Origin: Phycisphaerae bacterium
Lineage (GTDB): Bacteria; Planctomycetota; Phycisphaerae; Phycisphaerales; SM1A02
Length of the DNA stretch: 8,840 bases
Assembly (NCBI GenBank): GCA_002684755.1
Contig: NYVS01000124.1
Location: 3,395 to 12,234, forward strand
Reading direction: 5' to 3'
This document shows, one piece after another, positions 1 through 5,817 of the stretch (the first letter of the stretch is position 1; every line of letters starts with the position of its first letter). Both the position numbers and the translations under genes were made by a program. Under the pieces are notes generated by a model. It had not been told where the DNA came from, searched no databases, and saw nothing but the letters and a program-made list of their open reading frames with translations.

Positions 1-2372
1 CGAAGCGGAATCCCACCGAGCCCGTGAAGCACCTGCATCACCTGCTCCTGGTAGACCATGATCCCGTAGGTCTCTTCGGTGTACCGGTCGACGATCTCGT
101 GCACCGACGGCACCGCCTCCGTCCCGTGCTTGCGAGCGTTGTAGTCGGGGATGAGTTCCATCGGGCCGGGACGGAAGAGCGCGTTCGCCGCGATCAGGTC
201 CTCGAGCCGGTCGGGCTGCATCTCGACCAGCAGCTTCCGCATGCCGCCGGACTCGAACTGGAAGATGCCCCCGGTCTCGCCGCGCCGGAAGAGATCGAGC
301 ACCCGCTGGTCGTCCAGCGGCACCCGTTCCATGTCGAGTGGATGGACCGCGATCCTCGCCGCGGCGGTGCCGGCGGTCGGCATCTCGCGGCCCACGGCCT
401 TCCAGATCCCAGCCTCCGGCACGGACTCCAGCACGAGCTGCCTGGCCCGCTCGATCGTCGAGAGCGTTCGGAGACCGAGGAAGTCCATCTTGAGCAGGCC
501 GATCCGCTCGCAGGTCGGTCCGTCCCACTGCGTGACCACGTCATCGCTTCCGGTCGCCTTGCAGAGCGGGACGATCTCGTCGAGCGGACGCGTCGCCATG
601 ATCACCCCGGCGGCATGGACCCCGGAGTGACGGGCATGATTCTCGAGGGCCCGCGCCGCGTCGACCGCCCGCTGCACGCGGGGATCGGAATCGCAGGCCT
701 CGCGGAGCTCGGGCTCCTTCTGGATCGCGTCGTCGATGGTGATGTTCAGTTCGGCCGGCACCATGTTGGCGAGTCGCTGCCCCTCGGCGGGGGCGAATCC
801 CATCACCCGCGCGACGTCCTTGATCGCCGCCTTCGCCTTCAATCGCCCGAAGGTCACGATCTGCGCGACGTGCCCGTACTTCTCGCGGACGTACTCGATG
901 GCGTCCGCGCGGCCGTTCTGGCAGATGTCGATGTCGATGTCGGGATACTCGGCCCGGTCGGGATCCGTGAACCGCTCGAAGAGCAGGCCGTAGTGGACGG
1001 GGCACGCGTTCGAAAGCCCGAGCACGTAGCCCACCATCGTCCCCACGCCGGAACCACGGGCGTTCGACGGGATCCCCCGCTGCCGCGCCCAGTTGACGAA
1101 GTCCCAGACGATCAGGAAGTACGCGGAGATCAACTTGTCGGCGAGCACCTTGAGCTCGCGTTCGAGCCTCGCGCGGATCTCGTCGGTCACGCCGTCGGCG
1201 CCGTATCGCCAGACGAGCCCCGCCTCGCAGAGATCACGCAGCGCGCGGTCGCATCCGTCCTTCAGGGCCTCGGCTTCCGCCGCGTCGGATCCCTGCGACT
1301 CGAAGGGCCGCAGTTCGAACCTCGCGCAGTACCGCTTGAACCACTCGGTGAGATCGCCGCCGTCGTACTCCGGCGGCTCGCCGGGGTGCACCACCTCGAC
1401 GACCGGGGCGTGGTTCTCGCCTTCCGGGAGTTCGACGTTGCAGCGATCGGCGATCCGGACCGTGTTGCGGATCGCCTCCTGCTCGTCGGGCTCGGGGAAG
1501 AGCGCCGCCATCTCGGCCGCATCCTTCACATAGAGCTGCTCCGGATAGCGAAGCCGGTCGGGATCGTCCTTGGTCTTCCCCATGCTGATGCAGCAGAGGG
1601 TGTCGTGGTCGTCGTGATCCTCCGCGCGGAGGAAGTGCGCGTCGTTGTCGACGACCAGCGGCAGATCGAGTTCGTTCGCGAGCTTCTTCAGGAGCGGATT
1701 GATCCGCTCCTGCTCGGGAACGTGACGCTGGAGTTCGACGTAGAACCGCGGCTCCCCGTCCGGTCCCGGCGCGAAGGTCTCCGCGTGCCAGCGGGCTTCC
1801 GCGACGGCGAGATCCCAGTGACCCTGGTCGTTGGTCCGGACGAAGTTCGTGAGATGGAACGCGAGCGAGGATCCGAGGTGACCGTTGATCGCCACCAGTC
1901 CCTCGTTCCACTGCTCGAGGGTGCTCTTGTCCATCCGCGGCTTGTAGTAGAAGCCGTTGCGAAAGGCGTCGGAACTCAACTTGACGAGGTTCCGCCAGCC
2001 GCCGAGATCGAGCGAGAGCAGGACGAGATGGAACCCACCGTCGGCGACGCCGGTCCGCGTGCGATCCCGACGATCGCCGGGCTTGCCTTCCCGGTCCGGC
2101 GCGACGTAGGCCTCGATGCCGAGAATCGGCTTGATGCCCGCCGCGCGGGCCGCGGCATGGAACTCGAACGACGCGTGGAGATTGCCGTGATCGGTGACCG
2201 CGACCGCGGTCATGCCGAGCGTCTTCACCCGGTCGACCAGCTTCTTGATGCGGTTGCCACCGTCGAGCAGGGAGTACTCGCTGTGGAGATGGAGGTGGAC
2301 GAAACCGTCGGGGGCGATCGATGCCGCATCGGCGGCGGATTTCGTCTGTTTTCCTGCACGCGACTTGGCCAT
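1..2372 (-). CDS. dnaE: DNA polymerase III subunit alpha, N-terminal ~790 residues (C-terminus outside window)
   Basis: Catalytic subunit of the replicative polymerase. The minus-strand frame is open from the ATG at 2372 to the window edge. The PHP domain comes first: HLHSEYSLLDG near residues 28-38, TDHGNL at 60-65, GIEAY at 85-89, and NDAH at 243-246. The polymerase core follows: ARGSGVGTM near 438-446, the catalytic acidic motif PDIDIDIC (D478, D480, D482, the last two matching E. coli D401/D403), and LLKMDFLGLRTL with D630 matching the third catalytic aspartate. The FQFESGGMRKL, LFRPGPMEL and YGIMVYQEQVMQ finger motifs sit near the truncated end. The beta-binding, OB-fold and tau-binding regions would lie beyond position 1. 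The start is chosen because HLHSEYS lies about 28 residues in and GGAGAG precedes the ATG. The gene is monocistronic at its 5' end and divergent from the small membrane gene at 2525. Family assignment is very secure. Confidence 0.97.
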   Translation of the reverse strand, partial: MAKSRAGKQTKSAADAASIAPDGFVHLHLHSEYSLLDGGNRIKKLVDRVKTLGMTAVAVTDHGNLHASFEFHAAARAAGIKPILGIEAYVAPDREGKPGDRRDRTRTGVADGGFHLVLLSLDLGGWRNLVKLSSDAFRNGFYYKPRMDKSTLEQWNEGLVAINGHLGSSLAFHLTNFVRTNDQGHWDLAVAEARWHAETFAPGPDGEPRFYVELQRHVPEQERINPLLKKLANELDLPLVVDNDAHFLRAEDHDDHDTLCCISMGKTKDDPDRLRYPEQLYVKDAAEMAALFPEPDEQEAIRNTVRIADRCNVELPEGENHAPVVEVVHPGEPPEYDGGDLTEWFKRYCARFELRPFESQGSDAAEAEALKDGCDRALRDLCEAGLVWRYGADGVTDEIRARLERELKVLADKLISAYFLIVWDFVNWARQRGIPSNARGSGVGTMVGYVLGLSNACPVHYGLLFERFTDPDRAEYPDIDIDICQNGRADAIEYVREKYGHVAQIVTFGRLKAKAAIKDVARVMGFAPAEGQRLANMVPAELNITIDDAIQKEPELREACDSDPRVQRAVDAARALENHARHSGVHAAGVIMATRPLDEIVPLCKATGSDDVVTQWDGPTCERIGLLKMDFLGLRTLSTIERARQLVLESVPEAGIWKAVGREMPTAGTAAARIAVHPLDMERVPLDDQRVLDLFRRGETGGIFQFESGGMRKLLVEMQPDRLEDLIAANALFRPGPMELIPDYNARKHGTEAVPSVHEIVDRYTEETYGIMVYQEQVMQVLHGLGGIPL

Positions 2373-2375
2373 CAG

Positions 2376-2381
2376 CTCTCC
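2376..2381 (-). promoter_or_regulatory. Shine-Dalgarno site of dnaE
   Basis: On the minus strand, GGAGAG followed by CTG precedes the dnaE ATG, putting the GGAG core 5 nt from the start codon. It fixes 2372 as the start. Among the apparent first genes of transcripts in the window, dnaE is the only one with such a site. Confidence 0.7.
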
Positions 2382-2400
2382 ATCCGTGGGCGACCCTCCC

Positions 2401-2406
2401 ATCGTA
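2401..2406 (-). promoter_or_regulatory. Possible -10 element for dnaE
   Basis: The minus strand reads TACGAT (four of six matches to TATAAT), 28 nt before the dnaE start. Transcription starting about 7 nt downstream would give a short leader that still contains the GGAGAG site. I see no convincing -35 element, so this is tentative. Confidence 0.25.
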
Positions 2407-2512
2407 GACGGTCCACGCCGGGCCGACCCGACGCCTTTGACGATCGAACGGAGATCCACGGGATCCCCTCGGATGTCCCCCGATCGGACGACCTCTCCGA
2501 CGCCCGGCGTCG

Positions 2513-2518
2513 TACGAT
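2513..2518 (+). promoter_or_regulatory. Possible -10 element, leaderless start of the 2525 gene
   Basis: TACGAT lies only 6 nt before the ATG at 2525 and there is no Shine-Dalgarno site. A start of transcription 6-7 nt after the hexamer would coincide with the A of the ATG, giving a leaderless mRNA. No -35 match was seen. Confidence 0.3.
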
Positions 2519-2524
2519 GTCCGT

Positions 2525-2854
2525 ATGAGTGAGCAGACCCCGTTCAACCGTCCGCCCTTCGTCCGGGTGGTCGGCATCGGCCAGCAGATGGGCGACGGAT
2601 TCCGGCGGATCGACCGTGGAGGTCCGTTCAGCCGACTGTTCGCCGGACTCGCCGCCGTGGTCCTCGCGGTTCCGATCCTGGTGATCGGCGTCATTCTGCT
2701 GCTGACGCTCTTCGCCTTCGCGATCGCCGCCGCCCTGGTCAGCCTCGTCCTCGGCCGACGACCCGGCATGCGATCCGCGGGAACGCGGCCCGCCGGCGGC
2801 CCGGAATCGGCCGGCCGCGAGAACGTCCGCGTCATCCCGCGCACGCCCGAGTGA
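2525..2854 (+). CDS. Small hydrophobic membrane protein of unknown function (109 aa)
   Basis: I do not recognise this protein. An N-terminal hydrophilic segment of about 37 residues, with several arginines (FRRIDRGG near 26-33), leads into a continuous hydrophobic stretch at roughly 38-76. That is long enough for one long helix or a tight two-helix hairpin. After it comes a basic, Gly/Pro/Arg-rich tail (RRPGMRS and onward) of about 33 residues. The charges suggest a cytoplasmic N-terminus. The frame is supported by the clean hydrophobic block and strong G/C third positions. The ATG at 2525 has no Shine-Dalgarno site but a TACGAT hexamer 6 nt upstream. It is divergent from dnaE across a 152-base gap, and convergent with the class IV enzyme gene, whose stop is 30 bases away. 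No function can be assigned. Confidence 0.7.
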   Translation: MSEQTPFNRPPFVRVVGIGQQMGDGFRRIDRGGPFSRLFAGLAAVVLAVPILVIGVILLLTLFAFAIAAALVSLVLGRRPGMRSAGTRPAGGPESAGRENVRVIPRTPE

Positions 2855-2884
2855 CGGCACCGACGGAGACCGGCCGGCCATCGC

Positions 2885-3754
2885 CTACTCCGCGAGCCAC
2901 CACGTGCGCATCGCTCGCGCGACCGGACCGGGTTCGCCGGTGCCGATCGTCTCCCGCTCCACCCCCACCACCGGCATCACGCCCCAGCTCGAGTTGGTGA
3001 GCAGGATCTCGTCCGCGCCCAGCACCGCGTCGATGTCCATCATCCGCCGATGGACGGCGCGGCCCTCGCCGGCGGCCCGACCGAGGACCTCCTCCCGGAC
3101 GACGCCGGGCAGGACCGGCGATGGAAGCCCGCCCTCCGGTTCCTCGCCCCGGACGATCGGCGAGGAGAGTTCGTCGTCCTTCACCAGGATCACGTTGCTC
3201 ACGCAGCCGCCCGCGAGGTGGTTCGAGACCGTGAACCAGAGGGCCTCGCTCGCGTTCTTCGCGGCGGCGGCCTGAAGTTCCGAGAGCCGCGACCAGTAGG
3301 AGAGCGTCTTGTGCGACGCGAACGGATCGAGCGGATTCGCCCGGGCGTCCGCCACCGTCGCCCGGATGCCCTTGTCGAAGAGTTCATCGGGATACGCGGT
3401 CGAGGGCTGGACGACGATCATGATCGTCGGCTCGTGCCCCTCACCACCGCCGTGAAGCAGGTTCAGGTCACCGCCGGTGATCGTGACCCGCACTCGGGAC
3501 ACCTCGAGCGACGCCGCGTCGACGGCCGACTGGATCGCCTCCGCGAGCGGGCCGGCACGTAGCTGCTCGCTGAGTCGAAGCGTTCGAAGCGAATTCTCCA
3601 GTCGATCGAGATGCTGGTGGAGGTGCAGCACCCGCGACCCGCGGGCGGTCATCGTTTCGAACAACCCGACCCCGTGCTGGAAACCGGCATCGAACGCGGA
3701 GACCCGCGCTTCGTCGACCGTCTCGATGCTCCCGTTCAACCAGACCGTCGTCAT
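2885..3754 (-). CDS. Class IV PLP-dependent enzyme (aminodeoxychorismate lyase / branched-chain aminotransferase superfamily), 289 aa
   Basis: Fold-type IV pyridoxal-phosphate enzyme, probably cytosolic, of the superfamily containing PabC (4-amino-4-deoxychorismate to p-aminobenzoate, folate pathway), branched-chain and D-amino-acid transaminases. Visible features: the N-terminal WLNGS strand, FDAGFQHGVGLFETM near 21-35, HLDRL at 48-52 with the phosphate-binding Arg, SHKTLSY at 147-153 with the presumed Schiff-base lysine K149, GGCVSN at 182-187, VLPGVVR at 214-220, and LTNSSWGVMPV near 252-262. The last motif looks more like aminodeoxychorismate lyases than transaminases. The length is normal. 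One oddity: the cofactor-contacting Glu of the usual E-G-x-x-S-N motif is replaced by Gly182. The start overlaps the stop of the upstream gene (ATGA) and is preceded by AAGGAG, so it is the second gene of an operon. Substrate specificity cannot be settled from sequence alone. Confidence 0.9.
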   Translation of the reverse strand: MTTVWLNGSIETVDEARVSAFDAGFQHGVGLFETMTARGSRVLHLHQHLDRLENSLRTLRLSEQLRAGPLAEAIQSAVDAASLEVSRVRVTITGGDLNLLHGGGEGHEPTIMIVVQPSTAYPDELFDKGIRATVADARANPLDPFASHKTLSYWSRLSELQAAAAKNASEALWFTVSNHLAGGCVSNVILVKDDELSSPIVRGEEPEGGLPSPVLPGVVREEVLGRAAGEGRAVHRRMMDIDAVLGADEILLTNSSWGVMPVVGVERETIGTGEPGPVARAMRTWWLAE

Positions 3755-4164
3755 TCGATTCGCTCCTTCGGTTCATCCATCGTCGAAGTGTCCGCCCGAC
3801 GGACCGATCGCAGTTGCGGAGGAACGCCCTCGAGATCGAGCTCGACCCGGCCGCCGGCCGCACCGGCGACCACCACGGTCGCGAGGTGTCCGGCGTGATC
3901 CGAGGCCACCACGACCGACTCGATCTCCCGCGGCGGCAGGAGGGCCGCGATGGCGGTCCGCGCCGTGCCCTCGATGCTGAAGCCCGCGGGCGGTGGTTCG
4001 TCCGACGTCCGGATCAATTCGGCGACGAGGCTCCGGGCCCCCGCTTCGACCTCCTGCGGCCGTTCCGAGAAGTACCCCACCAGTCCACCGGCCGCCAGTG
4101 CGATCGCCGGATAGAGGAGCCGGCGGCCCCAGCCTGAACGGCCTTGTCGGGAATTCCCAAGCAT
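3751..4164 (-). CDS. Membrane-anchored protein of unknown function (137 aa)
   Basis: I do not recognise this protein. About 13 basic residues (RRL at 14-16) are followed by one hydrophobic segment at about 17-31. The remaining ~105 residues form a soluble domain, predicted outside the cytoplasm: a helix-like EVEAGARSLVAELIR region at 38-52, an AIAALLPPREIESVVVASD stretch near 71-89, and a VVVAGAAGGRVELDLEG strand pair near 97-113. The domain is rich in Val, Ala and Glu and has no cysteines. The anchor may instead be an uncleaved signal. The frame is open further upstream, but the ATG at 4164 is chosen because the basic-hydrophobic anchor begins right after it and a TACACT hexamer sits 9 nt before it. 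There is no Shine-Dalgarno site. Its stop overlaps the next start (ATGA), so it is co-translated with the class IV enzyme. Its role is unknown. Confidence 0.75.
   Translation of the reverse strand: MLGNSRQGRSGWGRRLLYPAIALAAGGLVGYFSERPQEVEAGARSLVAELIRTSDEPPPAGFSIEGTARTAIAALLPPREIESVVVASDHAGHLATVVVAGAAGGRVELDLEGVPPQLRSVRRADTSTMDEPKERIE
3763..3768 (-). promoter_or_regulatory. Shine-Dalgarno site of the class IV enzyme gene
   Basis: On the minus strand AAGGAG lies 8 nt before the ATG at 3754, inside the 3' end of the upstream gene. It supports the 3754 start and coupled translation. Confidence 0.7.
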
Positions 4165-4173
4165 GAGGTGAGA

Positions 4174-4179
4174 AGTGTA
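4174..4179 (-). promoter_or_regulatory. Possible -10 element of the minus-strand operon, leaderless start
   Basis: The minus strand reads TACACT, then 9 nt (TCTCACCTC), then the ATG at 4164. This context is almost the same as the one before the ABC-F gene at 5818 (TACACT, 10 nt ending CACCTC, ATG). A normal -10 to start-site distance leaves a leader of only 1-3 nt. No -35 was identified. Confidence 0.35.
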
Positions 4180-4194
4180 GACGACGGTGGATTC

Positions 4195-4203
4195 TGCGAT
4201 GAT
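4195..4203 (+). promoter_or_regulatory. Possible extended -10 element of the zinc-ribbon operon
   Basis: TGCGATGAT fits the extended -10 pattern TGn followed by a hexamer (GATGAT, four of six). It ends 11 nt before the ATG at 4215, implying a leader of about 4 nt. GAT repeats are common in this G+C-rich DNA, so the match is weak. The 50-base gap would hold back-to-back promoters for the two divergent operons. Confidence 0.2.
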
Positions 4204-4214
4204 CGGTCCGCCCC

Positions 4215-4889
4215 ATGCTGATGCCAGCTTCGCCAAGATCGATCGCCGCACGAACGCGTCACGAAGGACGCCGACCGGCGGTTCCCTGTCCTTCGTGCGG
4301 GCACGACCTTCGATCCGGAACGAGGCTCGCGATCGCCGATCCGCCTCGGATCGCCCGACGATGCACCGGCTGCGGCCACGCGGTCTGGAGTTCGTTCTCA
4401 CGGGTGATCTGGGGACCACGACGCGTCATCCGCTTCGCGACCAGCGTGGGCGCCATGCTGATCGCGATATCGATCCTGATCGCCATGGGATCCCTGGTGG
4501 TGGCGGCCGGCCTTCCGCCAGAGACCGTGCCGATGCCCGTCGCGTTCGCCAGCTACGCCATCCTCGCCGGTGTCGCCGGCCTGCTCCTTCGCATCGTCTC
4601 GCCCACCGCCGGCCGCATCGCCCTCGCAGCCCTCGCCGTCGGCTCGATCGTCGGCGTGATGCTCTTCGAAGCATGGTTCCTGCTCGTGATCACCCACGAG
4701 GACAGCATGTTCATTCGACCGCCGGAGATCCCCCATGGCTGGGCGATCGTCGAGACGATCCGGCGGACCGGTCTGATCCAGATCCTGCCCATCGTGACCG
4801 GCCTGCTCTTCGGGATCCTGCTTCATGATTCGATCGAATTCGGCATTCGGTCGAGAAGACGGCGACGAGCGTCACTGGAGGCGACATGA
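4215..4889 (+). CDS. Zinc-ribbon four-helix membrane protein, first of a tandem pair (224 aa)
   Basis: I do not recognise a named family. The N-terminus carries a CxxC-x21-CxxC zinc ribbon: CPSC at 25-28 followed by GHDLR, and CTGC at 50-53 followed by GHA. This resembles the 'CPxCGYDLR' ribbons at the front of many planctomycete membrane proteins. Four hydrophobic segments follow at about 75-100, 109-127, 133-159 and 186-204. A roughly 25-residue loop (HEDSMFIRPPEIPHGW region) lies between the third and fourth, and the C-terminus is arginine-rich (RSRRRRR). The basic termini suggest that both ends and the ribbon are cytoplasmic. The start at 4215 has no Shine-Dalgarno site; the ATG at 4221 is an alternative. 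The stop overlaps the next gene (ATGA), so the pair is an operon. Possible roles are sensing or scaffolding, but nothing visible proves an activity. Confidence 0.82.
   Translation: MLMPASPRSIAARTRHEGRRPAVPCPSCGHDLRSGTRLAIADPPRIARRCTGCGHAVWSSFSRVIWGPRRVIRFATSVGAMLIAISILIAMGSLVVAAGLPPETVPMPVAFASYAILAGVAGLLLRIVSPTAGRIALAALAVGSIVGVMLFEAWFLLVITHEDSMFIRPPEIPHGWAIVETIRRTGLIQILPIVTGLLFGILLHDSIEFGIRSRRRRRASLEAT
4877..4881 (+). promoter_or_regulatory. Shine-Dalgarno site of the second zinc-ribbon gene
   Basis: GGAGG lies 4 nt before the ATG at 4886, within the end of the upstream gene. It fixes the start and supports translation coupled to the preceding gene. Confidence 0.75.
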
Positions 4890-5752
4890 ACCCACCGAGT
4901 CCTGCGCCTGAAGACATCGATCCTCCGACCGACGAGCCGGCCTCGTCGAAGACGACGCCTCGCCTGATCGGAACCCGCACCTGCCTCGGTTGCGGCCAGG
5001 AACTGGCTGGCCAGGCGATCGCCCGAACGACCGACGAGGATCTCCCCTTCGTCCGATGTTCCGAATGCGGCCGGGCCACGCCGGTACTCGAGTATCCGGT
5101 GATGAGCCGATGGAGCGGCACGCTCGGTGCGGGCCTGCTGGGTCTGCAGATACTGGTCTCGGTGACCATCCTGTTCCTGACCGGCCTGCTCGGATTCATC
5201 TTCGCCGATGAGATCTGCACCGACGCACGCCGCGATTTCAGCGACCGGATCGCCGCGAAGTGGGAGGCGAACGCGGTTCCCGGCGAGAAGTCGCCCTGGG
5301 AGATCTCGAGGTCCTGGTGGAACGAGGCCGGGGACGAGACCACCACGGCGATGCTGGCCCACCCCGACGCCGGCTTCGGACGGGTCTCCCGGATCGAACT
5401 GGTCGGCTTGCTGGTGATCGGGGTTCCGATCGGCATCATCTGGTCCGGGCTCTTCGCCGGCGTCCCTCGCCGCCGATTGTGGATTCCACCGCTGATTCTC
5501 TGGTGCATCGCCATGCCGTGGATGTGGCTCACCGGGCTCCCGCAATCCGGCACGACGATTCCGACCTACCTGATCGCCCGGGAAATCACGACCATCCACG
5601 TCTTGTCGATCGTCCTGCTGGTGCTGGTGATCGGCCTCGAGATCGGAATCCTCTTCGGCCGTCCGGTCATTCGCCGGCTCGCGAGAATCCTGCTGCCCCC
5701 CGATCGGGCGCGGGCGATCGATTTCGTCTGGCGGGTCGACGGCCGACGCTGA
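4886..5752 (+). CDS. Zinc-ribbon four-helix membrane protein, second of a tandem pair (288 aa)
   Basis: I do not recognise a named family. A Pro/Asp/Ser-rich N-terminus of about 28 residues precedes a zinc ribbon: CLGC at 33-36 followed by GQEL, and CSEC at 58-61 followed by GRA. The cysteine spacing equals that of the protein encoded just upstream. Hydrophobic segments lie at about 79-107, 171-193, 199-217 and 236-258. Between the first and second is a polar insert of about 63 residues (108-170), rich in Trp, Glu and Asp (KWEAN, SPWEISRSWWNEAGDE). It is probably exposed on the far side of the membrane and is absent from the first protein. The C-terminus is basic (RPVIRRLAR, then a short hydrophilic tail). 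ATGA overlap and a GGAGG site show operon expression. The pair looks like diverged paralogues, perhaps forming a heteromer. The function is unknown. Confidence 0.82.
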   Translation: MNPPSPAPEDIDPPTDEPASSKTTPRLIGTRTCLGCGQELAGQAIARTTDEDLPFVRCSECGRATPVLEYPVMSRWSGTLGAGLLGLQILVSVTILFLTGLLGFIFADEICTDARRDFSDRIAAKWEANAVPGEKSPWEISRSWWNEAGDETTTAMLAHPDAGFGRVSRIELVGLLVIGVPIGIIWSGLFAGVPRRRLWIPPLILWCIAMPWMWLTGLPQSGTTIPTYLIAREITTIHVLSIVLLVLVIGLEIGILFGRPVIRRLARILLPPDRARAIDFVWRVDGRR

Positions 5753-5760
5753 CGCCGGCC
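5741..5760 (+). terminator. Hairpin with stop codon in or near its loop, possible terminator of the zinc-ribbon operon
   Basis: GGCCGACGCTGACGCCGGCC folds into seven pairs with one A-C mismatch and a CTGA loop. The TGA stop of the zinc-ribbon gene falls at the loop. The downstream sequence has only a short CTTT run, so this is not a classic intrinsic terminator. It may instead stabilise the 3' end. Confidence 0.3.
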
Positions 5761-5801
5761 TCGCCTTTGGTCCGCATGTCGTCGCGGGCGAGTCCGGTCG
5801 G

Positions 5802-5807
5802 TACACT
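5802..5807 (+). promoter_or_regulatory. Possible -10 element of the ABC-F gene, leaderless start
   Basis: TACACT followed by 10 nt ending CACCTC and the ATG at 5818. The arrangement nearly repeats that before the minus-strand gene at 4164. There is no Shine-Dalgarno site and no obvious -35. Confidence 0.35.
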
Positions 5808-5817
5808 CCGCCACCTC

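Noticed and set aside
24..2528. 834-codon open frame on the plus strand opposite dnaE
   Set aside because: It is the antisense shadow of a securely identified dnaE. G/C-ending codons make stop codons rare in the opposite frames. The translation is His/Arg/Asp/Val-rich with no domain and no ribosome-binding site.
1234..2844. 536-codon minus-strand frame spanning the dnaE start and the 2525 gene
   Set aside because: Out of frame with the dnaE motifs. It is Arg/Gly/Ser-rich, typical of a frame-shifted reading of G+C-rich coding DNA.
2855..2884. GGCCGGCC-type palindromes in the 30-base convergent gap, considered as a terminator
   Set aside because: Only short self-complementary C/G runs without a stable loop or T run; expected by chance at this base composition.
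4165..4419. Longer version of the membrane-anchored protein (222 codons)
   Set aside because: The extra sequence is Arg/Ser-rich, overlaps the divergent zinc-ribbon gene, and would bury the basic-hydrophobic N-terminal anchor in the middle of the protein.
5260..5817. Possible 186-residue N-terminal extension of the ABC-F protein
   Set aside because: The frame is open, but it overlaps a real zinc-ribbon gene in another frame and its translation is Arg/Asp/His-rich. ABC-F proteins begin directly with the first nucleotide-binding domain, as they do from 5818.
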